NCBI RefSeq assembly: GCF_051903925.1
Contig: NZ_CP173678.1
Location: 3,286,001-3,350,000 of the forward strand
Reading direction: 5' to 3'
Length of the DNA: 64,000 nt
Source of the DNA: G051903925 sp051903925
GTDB taxonomy: Bacteria; Pseudomonadota; Alphaproteobacteria; Zavarziniales; Zavarziniaceae
Shown here: positions 34,721-43,303 of the stretch, in pieces
Layout of the letters: each line of letters begins with the position of its first letter
Position numbering within the stretch: the first letter of the stretch is position 1
The notes under the pieces: model-generated
Database searches by the model: none
What the model was told of the DNA's origin: nothing
The model's input: the letters and a program-made list of their open reading frames with translations, nothing else
Position numbers and translations under genes: made by a program

Positions 34721-35914
34721 ATGTCAACGGCATACAAGCTGGCCCAGCCGCCCATTCCCACGCCCGACGAACTGGTGGCCCGCGCCCGCGCGCTGATCCC
34801 GTCGCTGGCGACCCGCGCCCAGGCGACGGAGGACAATCGCTCCGTCCTGCCCGAGGCCATCGCCGCGTTCGAGGCCGCAGGCTTCTATCGCATCCTGCAG
34901 CCCGCCGCCTATGGCGGCTACGAGATGCGGCCGGAGGTGCTGTTCCATGTCGCCATGGAACTGGCCAAGGGCTGCCCGTCCAGCGCCTGGTGCCTGTGCC
35001 TGGTGGCGGTCCACAATTGGGAGCCGGGCTTGATGAACCCGCAGATGGCGCACGACCTGTGGGCGGTCGACGATGGCGTGCGCGCCTCGTCCTCCTATGC
35101 CGCCTTTGGCAAGGTGGAAGCGGTTCCGGGCGGCTACCGCATTGCCGGGCGCTGGCCCTGGTCCAGTGGCTGCGATCATTGCCAATGGGTGATCCTGGGC
35201 GGGGCCGTTCCCGGCGCGGCACCGGATGCGCGGGCGTTCTTCATTCCCCGCAGCGACTATCGCATCGACGACACCTGGCACGTCATCGGGCTGAAAGGCA
35301 CCGGCAGCAAGGACATCGTGGTGGAGGATGCGTTCGTGCCCGAGCACCGTACGCACCGCTTCGCCCTGTCCTTCCTGCGCCAGGACGAGGGCCTGTCGAC
35401 CTTTACCGCGCCGACCTACCGCTACCCGTTCGGCATCGTCTTCGCCTATTGCCTGGCCTCGGTCACCGTGGGCATGGCGGAAGGTGCGCTGGACAGCTTC
35501 CTCGACCAGATGCAGGTGCGGCGCAGCGTCTATGACGGCAGCAAGGCGGCGGAGGATCCGCTGGTGCGTCAGCGCCTGGCCGAGGCCGGCGCGATCGTCC
35601 GGGCCCTGCGCCTGCGCTTCGATGCCGTGTTCGCCGAGATGGCCGCCGTGATCGACGACGGCGGCCAGCCCAGCCTGGAGAGCCGCGTCGCCTACAAGTG
35701 GGAGGCGGCGGCGATCGCCAAGGATGCCGCCCGTGCGGTCGACCTGCTGTTCAAGGCAACGGGTGGGCGAGGCATCCGGCTGGAGAATCCAATCCAGCGC
35801 TATTTCCGCGACATCCACGCCGCCTCGAACCACGCCTTCCTCAATGCCGACCGCGGCGCCCTCAACGCGGGCGCGGTCCTGATGGGCGCCCAGACCATGG
35901 ACGTCGCGCTTTAG
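34721..35914 (+). CDS. Acyl-CoA dehydrogenase-fold flavin-dependent monooxygenase
   Basis: Protein of 397 residues with the acyl-CoA dehydrogenase fold but the signature of group D flavin monooxygenases (HsaA/HpaB-oxygenase type), which hydroxylate phenols with reduced flavin supplied by a separate reductase. Characteristic segments are GFYRILQPAAYGGYEMRPEV near 55, GCPSSAWCLCLVAVHNWE near 88, and RWPWSSGCDHCQWVILGG near 145. The catalytic Glu of acyl-CoA dehydrogenases is not evident. Start chosen at the ATG behind GGGGAGG. No reductase is encoded beside it. It is likely controlled by the divergent LysR. Confidence 0.8.
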   Translation: MSTAYKLAQPPIPTPDELVARARALIPSLATRAQATEDNRSVLPEAIAAFEAAGFYRILQPAAYGGYEMRPEVLFHVAMELAKGCPSSAWCLCLVAVHNWEPGLMNPQMAHDLWAVDDGVRASSSYAAFGKVEAVPGGYRIAGRWPWSSGCDHCQWVILGGAVPGAAPDARAFFIPRSDYRIDDTWHVIGLKGTGSKDIVVEDAFVPEHRTHRFALSFLRQDEGLSTFTAPTYRYPFGIVFAYCLASVTVGMAEGALDSFLDQMQVRRSVYDGSKAAEDPLVRQRLAEAGAIVRALRLRFDAVFAEMAAVIDDGGQPSLESRVAYKWEAAAIAKDAARAVDLLFKATGGRGIRLENPIQRYFRDIHAASNHAFLNADRGALNAGAVLMGAQTMDVAL

Positions 35915-35939
35915 GGCATGGCCGAGGCGAACGGGGCGC

Positions 35940-36029
35940 TGGCGGATGGGGTGGGATTCGAACCCACGGTGACGTTGCCGCCACGGCGGTTTTCAAGACC
36001 GCTGCCTTAAACCACTCGGCCACCCATCC
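35940..36029 (-). tRNA. tRNA-Ser (anticodon TGA)
   Basis: Class II tRNA of 90 nucleotides with CCA encoded. Read on the minus strand, the acceptor arms are GGATGGG and CCCATCC, and the anticodon loop CTTGAAA gives anticodon TGA. The long variable arm CCGTGGCGGCAACGTCACCG and the T-arm with GTTCGAATC are present. It decodes UCA and other UCN codons. Confidence 0.95.
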
Positions 36030-36116
36030 GGCGTAGGGGCCCCGCCGGTGAGGCGGGGCGAGCCGGTTGCTTTCGTCTCGGCTAGCATGGGGCGGCGGGT
36101 TCGTCCACCCGCGCGC

Positions 36117-36902
36117 TCACCGGGCCTGGCGGACGTACATGTAGTTGCGTCCTTCCGCTTGGCCGCAGACATAGCCCTTGGCGCGAAGGCGGGCGTCGAT
36201 CCGTTCCACCGTCTGGCGCGAGGCGGGTCCTGGTTCGCGCAGGACGTCGAACTCGATCAGCAACTGGCGGGGCAGGGCGCCCCAGGTGTCGATGGAGTCG
36301 AGGATGTCCGCCTCCGCCCCCTCGATATCCATCTTGAGCACCGCGATTTCGCGGTTGTCCAGGGCCGCGACCAGGGCGGCAAGGGTCGTTGACGGCACGG
36401 TGATGTAGTCATCCGCCGAGTTGCCCACGAACTTGATCGAATGACTGACATGGCCGGCGGTTGCCGGCTTGAAGAAGCGCACCGGATCGTCGTTGATCCA
36501 CAGCGCCTTCGCCTCGATCGTGATCTGTTCCGGCTGGACCTTGCCCAGGTCATAGGCGTCCACCGGCTGCTTGCCGCCGGGGGCATAGGGCCGTTCCGCT
36601 GCCTGGCCCACGCGGCCGATCATCTGCTGGAAATGGTCGAGCGCGCGCGGCGTGGGATCGACGATGACGACCCGGGCGCCGTAGCGGTTGGCGATCTCGA
36701 CGTCGAATGACGCGTCCTCGCCCAGGCCGCAGCTGATGACGAGCCCCCCATTCAGGTCGGCGTCCGCCTTGACGGTCCACCCGCCATAGCTCGAACCGAG
36801 GCGGACCAGCCCCTCCAGCGGGGTGACGGCGATCCGGGGCGCGTGCAGGCGGGACAGGGTATGATCCTTGATCCGGTTCGCGATTTTCCCAAGGATGCTC
36901 AT
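36117..36902 (-). CDS. FkbM-family methyltransferase
   Basis: S-adenosylmethionine-dependent methyltransferase-like protein of 261 residues. The SAM-binding region has VISCGLGEDASFDVE near 60 and ARVVIVDPTPRA near 80, followed by the FkbM signature LKMDIEGAE near 190 and a LLIEFDV strand near 215. FkbM-type enzymes usually O-methylate sugars or glycan ends. A GTG start at 36920 would add 6 residues and cannot be excluded. It stands alone between the tRNA and the SRAP gene; no polysaccharide genes are adjacent. Confidence 0.82.
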   Translation of the reverse strand: MSILGKIANRIKDHTLSRLHAPRIAVTPLEGLVRLGSSYGGWTVKADADLNGGLVISCGLGEDASFDVEIANRYGARVVIVDPTPRALDHFQQMIGRVGQAAERPYAPGGKQPVDAYDLGKVQPEQITIEAKALWINDDPVRFFKPATAGHVSHSIKFVGNSADDYITVPSTTLAALVAALDNREIAVLKMDIEGAEADILDSIDTWGALPRQLLIEFDVLREPGPASRQTVERIDARLRAKGYVCGQAEGRNYMYVRQAR

Positions 36903-37016
36903 CGGACCCCGATCGTTCACTGTTCGCCCGCGGCCGCAGGCTGGCCATCGGCTCCGGCTAGCATGGCCGCACCCGTCCCGTCCAGCCGCGCCGCCGCTGC
37001 CTGCGGCGTGGGCCGA

Positions 37017-37715
37017 TCACAGGAGGACCGGCGTCGGCGTCAGCTCCGCGAAGGGGCCCTGGTTGCGGACATTGCCGACGGCGGGGTCGACCGGGACCAG
37101 GGCCATGCGCTCGGCCGGGTAGGGGCGCAGCAGGACGCTGGCGTCGCCTGCCGCCGGGTCGAGCCAGAGCGCCTGCGCGGCGGCGTCCAGGATGACCGGC
37201 ATGCGGTCATGCAGAGGCGCCAGCAGGGCGTTGGCCGTGGTGGTCAGGATGGTGCAGGAGTCGAGCGGCTGGCCCGTTTCCTTGTCGGTCCAGCGTTCCC
37301 ACAGGCCGGCGGTGGCGAAGGGGGCCTGGTCGGCCATGCCGATGCGGTGGGGCTGCCCGCCCTTGCGTCCTGCCGTCTTCTGCCACTCGTAGAAGCCGTC
37401 CATCACGACCAGGCAGCGGCGGCGCTTGTAGGCCTCGCGAAAGGCGGGCGTGGTGGTGACCGTCTCGCTCCGGGCGTTGATGCAGCGCGGGCCGATCGTG
37501 CGATCCTTGGCCCAGAACGGGATCAGGCCCCAGGTCGCGTGGACCAGTTCGCGCCCGGCCGGCGCCTCGGCCGCCTCCCGCACGATCGGCACGGCCTGCG
37601 TGGGCGCCACATTGTGCCGGGGCGGGAAGTTGCCGGCGCCCGCCGCACCGGGTCGCGCATCGAAGGTGTTCAGGATCGTGTCCAGGGTGCTGACGATCAG
37701 GTAGCGGCCGCACAT
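37017..37715 (-). CDS. yedK: SRAP-family abasic-site DNA-protein crosslink protein (YedK/HMCES-like)
   Basis: Protein of 232 residues that shields abasic sites in single-stranded DNA by forming a thiazolidine link through its N-terminal cysteine. The catalytic set is visible: C2 right after the initiator methionine (MCGRY), N80 in CINARSET, E110 in DGFYEW and H169 in LHDRMPVIL. Methionine removal to expose C2 is expected. Length is normal. It is monocistronic; there is no obvious LexA box in the short upstream gap. Confidence 0.95.
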   Translation of the reverse strand: MCGRYLIVSTLDTILNTFDARPGAAGAGNFPPRHNVAPTQAVPIVREAAEAPAGRELVHATWGLIPFWAKDRTIGPRCINARSETVTTTPAFREAYKRRRCLVVMDGFYEWQKTAGRKGGQPHRIGMADQAPFATAGLWERWTDKETGQPLDSCTILTTTANALLAPLHDRMPVILDAAAQALWLDPAAGDASVLLRPYPAERMALVPVDPAVGNVRNQGPFAELTPTPVLL

Positions 37716-37734
37716 GGTGTCCTCCCGAAGATCC

Positions 37735-37989
37735 CTAGCGCCTGGCGGCCCGCTTGAACCAGTTCACCTCGCTGCTCCGCACGACGGCGATCCGCACACG
37801 GGCCGAGCCGCATATCCTGCAGCGTAGCCGGGGGATCAGGCGCGTGAGGGCGAGCGACGGTTCGAGCCCCGTCGTCGGCACCTCGTCCGCATGGCCGCAG
37901 TCGGCGCACTGGCCCAGCACCACCTGGTAGCGGCGCATCACGTCGGCCAGGGTCTGCGGCACGGGATCGACCATGGCCCCATTGTTCAT
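37735..37989 (-). CDS. Small zinc-ribbon-like hypothetical protein
   Basis: Unrecognised protein of 84 residues with two CxxC pairs, C28-x2-C31 (GQCADCGHAD) and C57-x2-C60 (RCRICGSAR), spaced like a zinc ribbon. The C-terminus is basic (RSSEVNWFKRAARR). An internal ATG at codon 6 is an alternative start. It lies 19 bases upstream of the SRAP gene on the same strand, so the two may share a transcript. Nucleic-acid binding or redox sensing is possible; no function is assigned. Confidence 0.6.
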   Translation of the reverse strand: MNNGAMVDPVPQTLADVMRRYQVVLGQCADCGHADEVPTTGLEPSLALTRLIPRLRCRICGSARVRIAVVRSSEVNWFKRAARR

Positions 37990-38032
37990 GGGAACAGAAA
38001 ATGAACAAGAGGCCTCGCTCCCGCACCCTGCG

Positions 38033-38809
38033 TCAGAGCAGCATCATACCGCCATCGACGACCATCTTCAGGCCCGTGATGTGCCGTGCCTCGTCCGAGA
38101 CGAGGAACAGGACTGCGTTGGCGATGTCGATCGGCTCGCCATAGACGCCAAGCGGAATGCGGGTCAGGAAGGCCGCGCGTGCCTGCTCGTCGCCCTGGTT
38201 GGTCTCGACCCCGATGGCGTGGTGCAGGCCGTCCAGCATGGGCGTCACGATCTGCCCGGGATGGACGGAGCAGCAGCGCACCTTGTGCGGTGCCCCGTGC
38301 AGGGCGACGGTGCGGCTCAACTGTTCCACCGCCGCCTTGCTGGCGCCATAGGCGGCCAGGAACGGCGTCGGCATCAGGGCGGCGACCGACGACAGGTTGA
38401 CGATGGCGCCGCCGCCGCGGTCGCGCAGTGCCGGCATGGCATGCTTGCAGCCCAGCCAGACCCCCTCGACATTGATCTCCTGCACGGTGCGCCAATCCTC
38501 GAGTGCGGTGTCCTCCACCCCGCGATGATGGCCGCCGGTCAGGCCCACGCCCGCATTGTTGACCAGGATGTCCAGCCCGCCATGGGCGTGGACCACCTCA
38601 GCCACCAGCGCCTTCCAGCCATCCTCGGAGCGGACGTCCTGGCGGTGGAACGCGGCGATGCCCGCGGGTGCCGCCTGCGGCTCGGCGATATCGGTGGCGA
38701 CAACGATGGCACCTTCCTGCGCCAGACGCTCTGCCGTTGCCCGGCCCAGGCCCGAAGCCCCGCCGGTCACGATTGCCACCTTGCCGGCGACCCGCCCCTG
38801 TCCTGTCAT
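38033..38809 (-). CDS. SDR-family oxidoreductase
   Basis: Classical short-chain dehydrogenase of 258 residues. Cofactor motif TGGASGLG lies near residues 15-22, VVATDIAEP (acidic residue after strand 2, favouring NAD) near 37, NNAG near 88, and the catalytic S, Y and K in LSSVAA and YGASKAA near 142-160. The C-terminus ends KMVVDGGMML. Start chosen at the ATG behind GGGGAGGACAGGG. It is monocistronic and divergent from a small DUF1488-like gene. Substrate unknown. Confidence 0.9.
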   Translation of the reverse strand: MTGQGRVAGKVAIVTGGASGLGRATAERLAQEGAIVVATDIAEPQAAPAGIAAFHRQDVRSEDGWKALVAEVVHAHGGLDILVNNAGVGLTGGHHRGVEDTALEDWRTVQEINVEGVWLGCKHAMPALRDRGGGAIVNLSSVAALMPTPFLAAYGASKAAVEQLSRTVALHGAPHKVRCCSVHPGQIVTPMLDGLHHAIGVETNQGDEQARAAFLTRIPLGVYGEPIDIANAVLFLVSDEARHITGLKMVVDGGMMLL

Positions 38810-38935
38810 GCCCTGTCCTCCCCGTTTCCCGGGCACGTCGTTGCGTCCCGTGCCGTGCAGTGTGCCGGATCGCGGAGCGGAGGTCTGCATTCGGCTGTTG
38901 TGGCTGTCGCTGCCGTGGGCCGCTAGGGTTGCGCC

Positions 38936-39223
38936 ATGCTGATGCGGATGACCGAGCGCCTGACCGACTATCGCGAGGCCTGGGACGGTGTGGCCCTGTG
39001 GGCGACCGAGGGGGAGGGTGCCACCGCCTGGGAGCCGGTGGTCCTGCGCGTCGATCGCGGGGCGATCGAGCGGCTGGAGGGCCGGGCGGGCCTGAGCGCA
39101 AGCGGCCTGGCCATCGCGGCCGACCGCCACGCCGTCGCCCTGCTGGCGGCGGCGGCGCGGAAACTCCCCTTCACCGACCGGGCGGAGACGATCCGGGTCA
39201 GCGCCGAGGACATTCCCGACTAG
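38936..39223 (+). CDS. Small DUF1488-like protein
   Basis: Protein of 95 residues resembling the DUF1488 pattern: an N-terminal YREAWDGVALWA strand, a central VLRVDRGAIERLEG segment, and a C-terminal AVALLAAAARKL helix ending near a VSAEDI motif. No catalytic motif is visible. Its stop (TAG) is one base from the stop of the convergent cysteine desulfurase gene. The family assignment rests on pattern only; function unknown. Confidence 0.6.
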   Translation: MLMRMTERLTDYREAWDGVALWATEGEGATAWEPVVLRVDRGAIERLEGRAGLSASGLAIAADRHAVALLAAAARKLPFTDRAETIRVSAEDIPD

Positions 39224-39224
39224 A

Positions 39225-40448
39225 CTAGCGCACGAGGATGCGGCGCGCGGCGGCCAGGCCGTCAAGCAGCGCGTCCACGTCGCCATCATCATTATAAGGG
39301 GCGAGGCTGGCCCGGGTGGTGCCGGCAATGCCGAAGGCCGCCATCAGCGGCTGGGCGCAATGGTGGCCGCCGCGGCAGGCGACGCCATGCCCATCCAGGA
39401 TCTGGCAGATGTCGTGGGGATGGGCGCCCTCCATGGTGAAGGACACGATCGGCACGCGACCCTGCAGGCCGAGCGGTCCCTTCACATCCACACCGGGGAT
39501 CGCGCCGAGGCCGTCCAGGATGCGGCCGGTCAGGCGGGCCATGTGCGCCTCCGCCCCCTCATGGTCCAGGCCCGCCAGCCAGTCGGCGGCGGCCGCCAGG
39601 CCGATTGCCTGCGCGATGGGCGGGGTGCCGGCCTCGAACCGGCGCAGGCCCTCGGCATAGGTGGAGCGCGTCGCCTCCACGCTGCGGATCATGTCGCCGC
39701 CGCCCAGGAAGGGGGGCAGGCTGTCGATCAGGTCGGGCGCCATCCACAGCACGCCGATGCCGTTCGGGCCGAACATCTTGTGCCCCGCCAGGACGAAGAA
39801 ATCGACATCGAGCGCGCCCACGTCCAGCGGCCCGTGCGGACCCGCCTGGGCGCCGTCGACCAGGACGCGGGCACCGACCTGACGCGCGCGGGCCACGATG
39901 GGCGCCAGCGGCGCGACCGCGCCCGTGACGTTGGAGGCATAGGCGACCGCCACCAGCCGGGTCTGCGCGCCGATCGCCCGGTCCAGATGATCGAGGTCGA
40001 GCAGGCCGGCGCCATCCACGGGAATGACATCCAGGGCCACGCCGCTGCGCTCGGCCAGCAGGTGCCATGGCACCAGGTTCGCGTGATGCTCCGCCGCCGT
40101 CAGCGTGATGCGATCCCCGGGCTTGAGCCCGGCACCGAAGGCATGGGCCACCAGGTTGATCGCGGTCGTGCAGCTGGCCGTGAAGACGACCTGCTCCGCC
40201 GGCACGGCCATGAACCGCGCCAGCGTCGCGCGGGCGGCCTCATAGGCTTCTGTCGCGCGCTCGGCCAGGGTGTGGACGCTGCGGTGGATGTTGGCGCGCG
40301 CCGTCGTCTCGTGCCGGACGATCGCGTCCAGCACCGCCTGCGGGACCTGGGCGGTGGCCGCGTTGTCGAGATAGTGCAGGGCGTGGCCGCCGACCGCCTG
40401 GCCCAGGATCGGGAAGGTCCGCCTGACCGCGGCGACGTCGAAGCTCAT
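39225..40448 (-). CDS. sufS: SufS-type cysteine desulfurase
   Basis: Pyridoxal-phosphate enzyme of 407 residues that removes sulfur from cysteine for iron-sulfur cluster or other sulfur delivery. The PLP lysine is in LAGHKMFGPNG near 227 and the catalytic cysteine in VACRGGHHCAQPLM near 365. N-terminal YLDNAATAQVPQAV and the ANIHRSVHTLAERATEAYE segment are group II (SufS/CsdA) features. Start chosen at the ATG before SFDVAAVRRTFPIL. No sufBCD, sufE or regulator lies next to it, so it is either a displaced suf gene or a CsdA-like paralogue. Confidence 0.92.
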   Translation of the reverse strand: MSFDVAAVRRTFPILGQAVGGHALHYLDNAATAQVPQAVLDAIVRHETTARANIHRSVHTLAERATEAYEAARATLARFMAVPAEQVVFTASCTTAINLVAHAFGAGLKPGDRITLTAAEHHANLVPWHLLAERSGVALDVIPVDGAGLLDLDHLDRAIGAQTRLVAVAYASNVTGAVAPLAPIVARARQVGARVLVDGAQAGPHGPLDVGALDVDFFVLAGHKMFGPNGIGVLWMAPDLIDSLPPFLGGGDMIRSVEATRSTYAEGLRRFEAGTPPIAQAIGLAAAADWLAGLDHEGAEAHMARLTGRILDGLGAIPGVDVKGPLGLQGRVPIVSFTMEGAHPHDICQILDGHGVACRGGHHCAQPLMAAFGIAGTTRASLAPYNDDGDVDALLDGLAAARRILVR

Positions 40449-40926
40449 GCAGGGCATCCGGAAGAAAGTCCAAGGCCGTGCAGGATAGGCAAGGATCCCC
40501 CCGCCCGGTATCCCCCAACGGACGGGGCCACGCGGCACGCGATGGACGTGGTGCTTGTGTTCTGCAGTGGACAGACAGGCGCGTCGCGGCGCGGTCCGAC
40601 CCCGGGCGGCCAGGCGCACGGGCCTGTGCGCGAACGCCTTCCCGGGGCGGGCCCGGGCCAGGGAAGCACGTTGGAACACAGGAACTTGGGTCCCGGTGCT
40701 ACAACCGAATCTCATTTCGGCGGGCCGGTGGGTAAAAAGCGTGTCGTGTTTGCATCACCGCCCGTGATTCATCCGCGTGCTGCGGGGGCGGGGACCGACA
40801 GGCGTGCTTGCATATGACAGGCGCGTGATAATTTCTCAGAGGGCGGCTTGTGGGGACCATGGTTGAAAGGCAACAGCCTCAACCGGAATGGAAAGAGCCG
40901 TGCTGCGTTCTAGTGGGGCGGGGTTC
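40449..40926. other. Long leader region upstream of the cold-shock gene
   Basis: 478 bases without a convincing gene. A low-GC patch at 40690-40850 holds a possible promoter: CTTGCA or TTGCAT (40807-40813), then TAATTT (40829-40834) about 15-16 bases on. The roughly 85-base untranslated leader this implies fits a cold-shock mRNA. An ATG at 40888 in the same frame would add 13 residues to the protein. Confidence 0.4.
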
Positions 40927-41463
40927 ATGGATCAGCAGTCAGTACAGGCCGATGCGATCGCGGCCGAAATCCAGATCGTCACCGGCACCGTGAAGTGGTT
41001 CGATGCGGTGAAGGGCTATGGCTTCGTGGCCGTACCCGATGGCGGACCCGACATCCTGGTCCACCTGTCGGCCCTGCGGCAGGCCGGCATCGACACGATG
41101 CCGGAGGGCGCCACGATGAGCTGCGAGGCGGTGCGCCGGACCAAGGGCCTGCAGGCGCTGCGCATCCTGTCGCTGGATACCACCACCTCCATCCCAGGCG
41201 AGCGCAACGGCCGCGCCGTCCGCCGGCCCGCCCTGGCCCCGATCGTGGGCGAGGGCGACTATGAGCGCGCCACCGTGAAGTGGTTCAACCGGCTGCGCGG
41301 CTATGGCTTCGTCTCGCGCGGCGAAGGCACGCAGGACATCTTCGTCCACATGGAGACGCTGCGCCGCGCCGGCATGGGGGAGGTCAGCCCCGGCCAGGCC
41401 GTGCGGGTCCGCGTCGGCGATGGGCCAAAGGGCCCGCAGGTCGCGGATATCGTCCCGGAATAG
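40927..41463 (+). CDS. Cold-shock protein with two CSD domains
   Basis: Nucleic-acid-binding protein of 178 residues made of two cold-shock domains joined by a linker. The first (about 19-85) has GTVKWFDAVKGYGFV and DILVHLSAL. The second (about 115-176) has TVKWFNRLRGYGFVS and DIFVHMETLRRAG. These are the RNP1/RNP2 aromatic motifs. The linker (about 86-113) is basic and proline-containing. Double-domain cold-shock proteins are known in alphaproteobacteria (CspC/CspD of Caulobacter, where they serve stationary phase). Start chosen at the ATG after GGGGCGGGG; the ATG at 40888 is an alternative. Confidence 0.88.
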   Translation: MDQQSVQADAIAAEIQIVTGTVKWFDAVKGYGFVAVPDGGPDILVHLSALRQAGIDTMPEGATMSCEAVRRTKGLQALRILSLDTTTSIPGERNGRAVRRPALAPIVGEGDYERATVKWFNRLRGYGFVSRGEGTQDIFVHMETLRRAGMGEVSPGQAVRVRVGDGPKGPQVADIVPE

Positions 41464-41572
41464 GGAGGGTCCCAGGGGGCATAGCGCCGGGTCGCAGGCT
41501 TCGCCTCCCGGCCCGGCGGGACCCGGATGACCGGGGCATGCCGGGTCGAGAGGTGGTGCCGCGGCCCTTGCC

Positions 41573-42502
41573 TCAGTCCAGCGTGACGGCGTAGTCGGCG
41601 ACCGGGCGCGCCGCCTTGATCAGGCCCGCCTCTGCCATGAAGGCCGCGAAGCGGGCATAGCGCGCCGGGTCCAGTGCCGCGGGACTGACGGCCAGGCGGG
41701 GCCACGTCTCCTTGAAGATCGCGCGGTTCAGCTCGTCGTCCAGGTCGGGATGGGCCTTGGCGAAGTCGCCCCACGCCGCATCAGGGTGGTTGGCGACGAA
41801 CAGCCCGGCGCGTTCCACCGCCTGCACGAAACGCGGCAGGCGGGCATCGCCCGGCAGGCCCTGCGCCGCGACCACGATCAGCTCGTCATAGACGGGCACG
41901 CCGAATTCCTCGACCGGAAAGGCGCGGCCCGGCTTGCCCGCCAAGCGCAGCTGGGGCAGGTCGAAATTGCGATAGGCGCCGATCACGCCATCGACCTGGC
42001 CCGCCATCAGTGCCGGAGAGAGCGAGAAGTTCACGTTGATCAGTTCGACGTCGGCCAGGGACAGGCCCGCCCCCTTCAGCATGGTCGCCAGCAGGATCTC
42101 CTCGAACCCGCCGACCGAGTAGCCGATGCGCTTGCCTTTCAGGTCGGCGAGGTCGCGCACCGGTCCATCCTCAAGGACGATCAGGGCGTTGAGGGGCTGG
42201 GCCACAAGGGTGGCGATCCGCTTCAGGGGCAGGCCGTTCTCCACGTGTAGCATCAACTGTGGCTGATAGGTTATTGCCAGGTCTGCCTTTCCGGCCGCTG
42301 CCAGTTTCGGCGGGTCATTCGGATCAGCCGGCGCGATCAGCTCCACGTCCAGCCCTGCGTCCCGGAAGAAGCCGCGCTCCTGCGCCACGATCAGCGCGGC
42401 ATGGTCCGGGTTCACGAACCAGTCCAGCACCAGGGTCAGCCGCTCCGCTGCCAGTGCAGGGCTCGCTGCCAGGAGCAGGACTGCCAACAGGATCAATCGC
42501 AT
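41573..42502 (-). CDS. thiY: ABC transporter substrate-binding protein for a thiamine pyrimidine precursor
   Basis: Periplasmic binding protein of 309 residues (NMT1/THI5-like). The signal peptide spans residues 1-19 (MRLILLAVLLLAASPALAAE). The mature N-terminus has the TLVLDWFVNPDHAALIVAQE segment typical of pyrimidine-precursor binders such as ThiY, which captures formylaminopyrimidine from degraded thiamine. It is the last gene of a three-gene transporter operon under a TPP riboswitch, which supports the assignment strongly. The exact ligand (formylaminopyrimidine or HMP) is an inference. Confidence 0.9.
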   Translation of the reverse strand: MRLILLAVLLLAASPALAAERLTLVLDWFVNPDHAALIVAQERGFFRDAGLDVELIAPADPNDPPKLAAAGKADLAITYQPQLMLHVENGLPLKRIATLVAQPLNALIVLEDGPVRDLADLKGKRIGYSVGGFEEILLATMLKGAGLSLADVELINVNFSLSPALMAGQVDGVIGAYRNFDLPQLRLAGKPGRAFPVEEFGVPVYDELIVVAAQGLPGDARLPRFVQAVERAGLFVANHPDAAWGDFAKAHPDLDDELNRAIFKETWPRLAVSPAALDPARYARFAAFMAEAGLIKAARPVADYAVTLD

Positions 42503-42514
42503 GGGACAGGTTCC

Positions 42515-43303
42515 TTAACGTTCCAGGGGAGGGATCGGCTGGGCCCGGTCGTCGGGCAGCCAGGGCAAGGCGCGGCGCAGGGCGGCGTCGATGCCGAAAT
42601 AGAGCGCCAGCGACAGCAGGGCGAGGCAGGCCAGCGCCGCGAACATGACGTCGGTCTGGGCCCGGCCATTGGCGTGCAGCATCAGGTAGCCTAGCCCGCG
42701 TGAGGCACCGACCCATTCGCCGATCACCACGGCGATGGGCGCGACGCCCGCCCCCATGCGGATGCCGGACGCCAGGGCCGGCAGGGCAGCCGGCAGCTCC
42801 ACCTGCCACAGGCGCCGCGCGCGGGTCGCCCAGCCGGTATCGGGCGCCATGGTGCGGGCCAGGTCCAGCAGGGCCGGATCGACGCGACGCAGGCCGTCCA
42901 GGAACGTGACCGCTACGGGGAAGAAGATCAGCAGTGCGGCCATCGCCACCTTTGGCGCCATGCCATAGCCCAGCCAGAGCACCAGCAGCGGCGCCAGAGC
43001 AAAGACCGGCAGCGCCTGGCTGACGACCAGGGCCGGCAGCAGCCACAGGCGAAGCGGCCGGACCGCAGCCAGGGCCAACGCCAGCAGGACGCCGGCCGCG
43101 ATGCCGGTGAGCAGGCCCAGCACGATCTCGGCCAGCGTGATTCCGGTTGCATCCAGCAAGGTGGGCCAGGTGCGCAGCGCCGCCTGGGCCACGCGCAGCG
43201 GGTCGGGCAGCATGAAGGGGGGCGGACGTGTCGCCCAGACGAAGCCCTGCCACGCCGCCAGGAGCAGCAGGAGGGAGGCGGCGGCCCGGGCGAAACCCCT
43301 CAT
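42515..43303 (-). CDS. thiX: ABC transporter permease for a thiamine precursor
   Basis: Inner-membrane permease of 262 residues with about 6 spans. The cytoplasmic EAA loop, which contacts the ATPase, is around GWATRARRLWQVELPAALPALASGIR near residues 165-195. The start ATG overlaps the ATPase stop by 4 bases (ATGA), and the binding-protein gene follows after 12 bases. Its place in the riboswitch-controlled operon gives the substrate class. Confidence 0.9.
   Translation of the reverse strand: MRGFARAAASLLLLLAAWQGFVWATRPPPFMLPDPLRVAQAALRTWPTLLDATGITLAEIVLGLLTGIAAGVLLALALAAVRPLRLWLLPALVVSQALPVFALAPLLVLWLGYGMAPKVAMAALLIFFPVAVTFLDGLRRVDPALLDLARTMAPDTGWATRARRLWQVELPAALPALASGIRMGAGVAPIAVVIGEWVGASRGLGYLMLHANGRAQTDVMFAALACLALLSLALYFGIDAALRRALPWLPDDRAQPIPPLER

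Noticed and set aside
35915..36060. tRNA-Ser as a possible genomic-island attachment site
   Set aside because: No integrase, no direct repeat of the tRNA 3' end and no change in gene character was seen on either side.
36078..36966. 12-base sequence CGGCTAGCATGG occurring on both sides of the FkbM gene (about 36079 and 36955)
   Set aside because: Too short to show mobility; no terminal repeats, transposase or target duplication.
40478..40767. Short overlapping open frames in the cold-shock leader
   Set aside because: No ribosome site, arginine-rich shadow-like composition and no recognisable domain.
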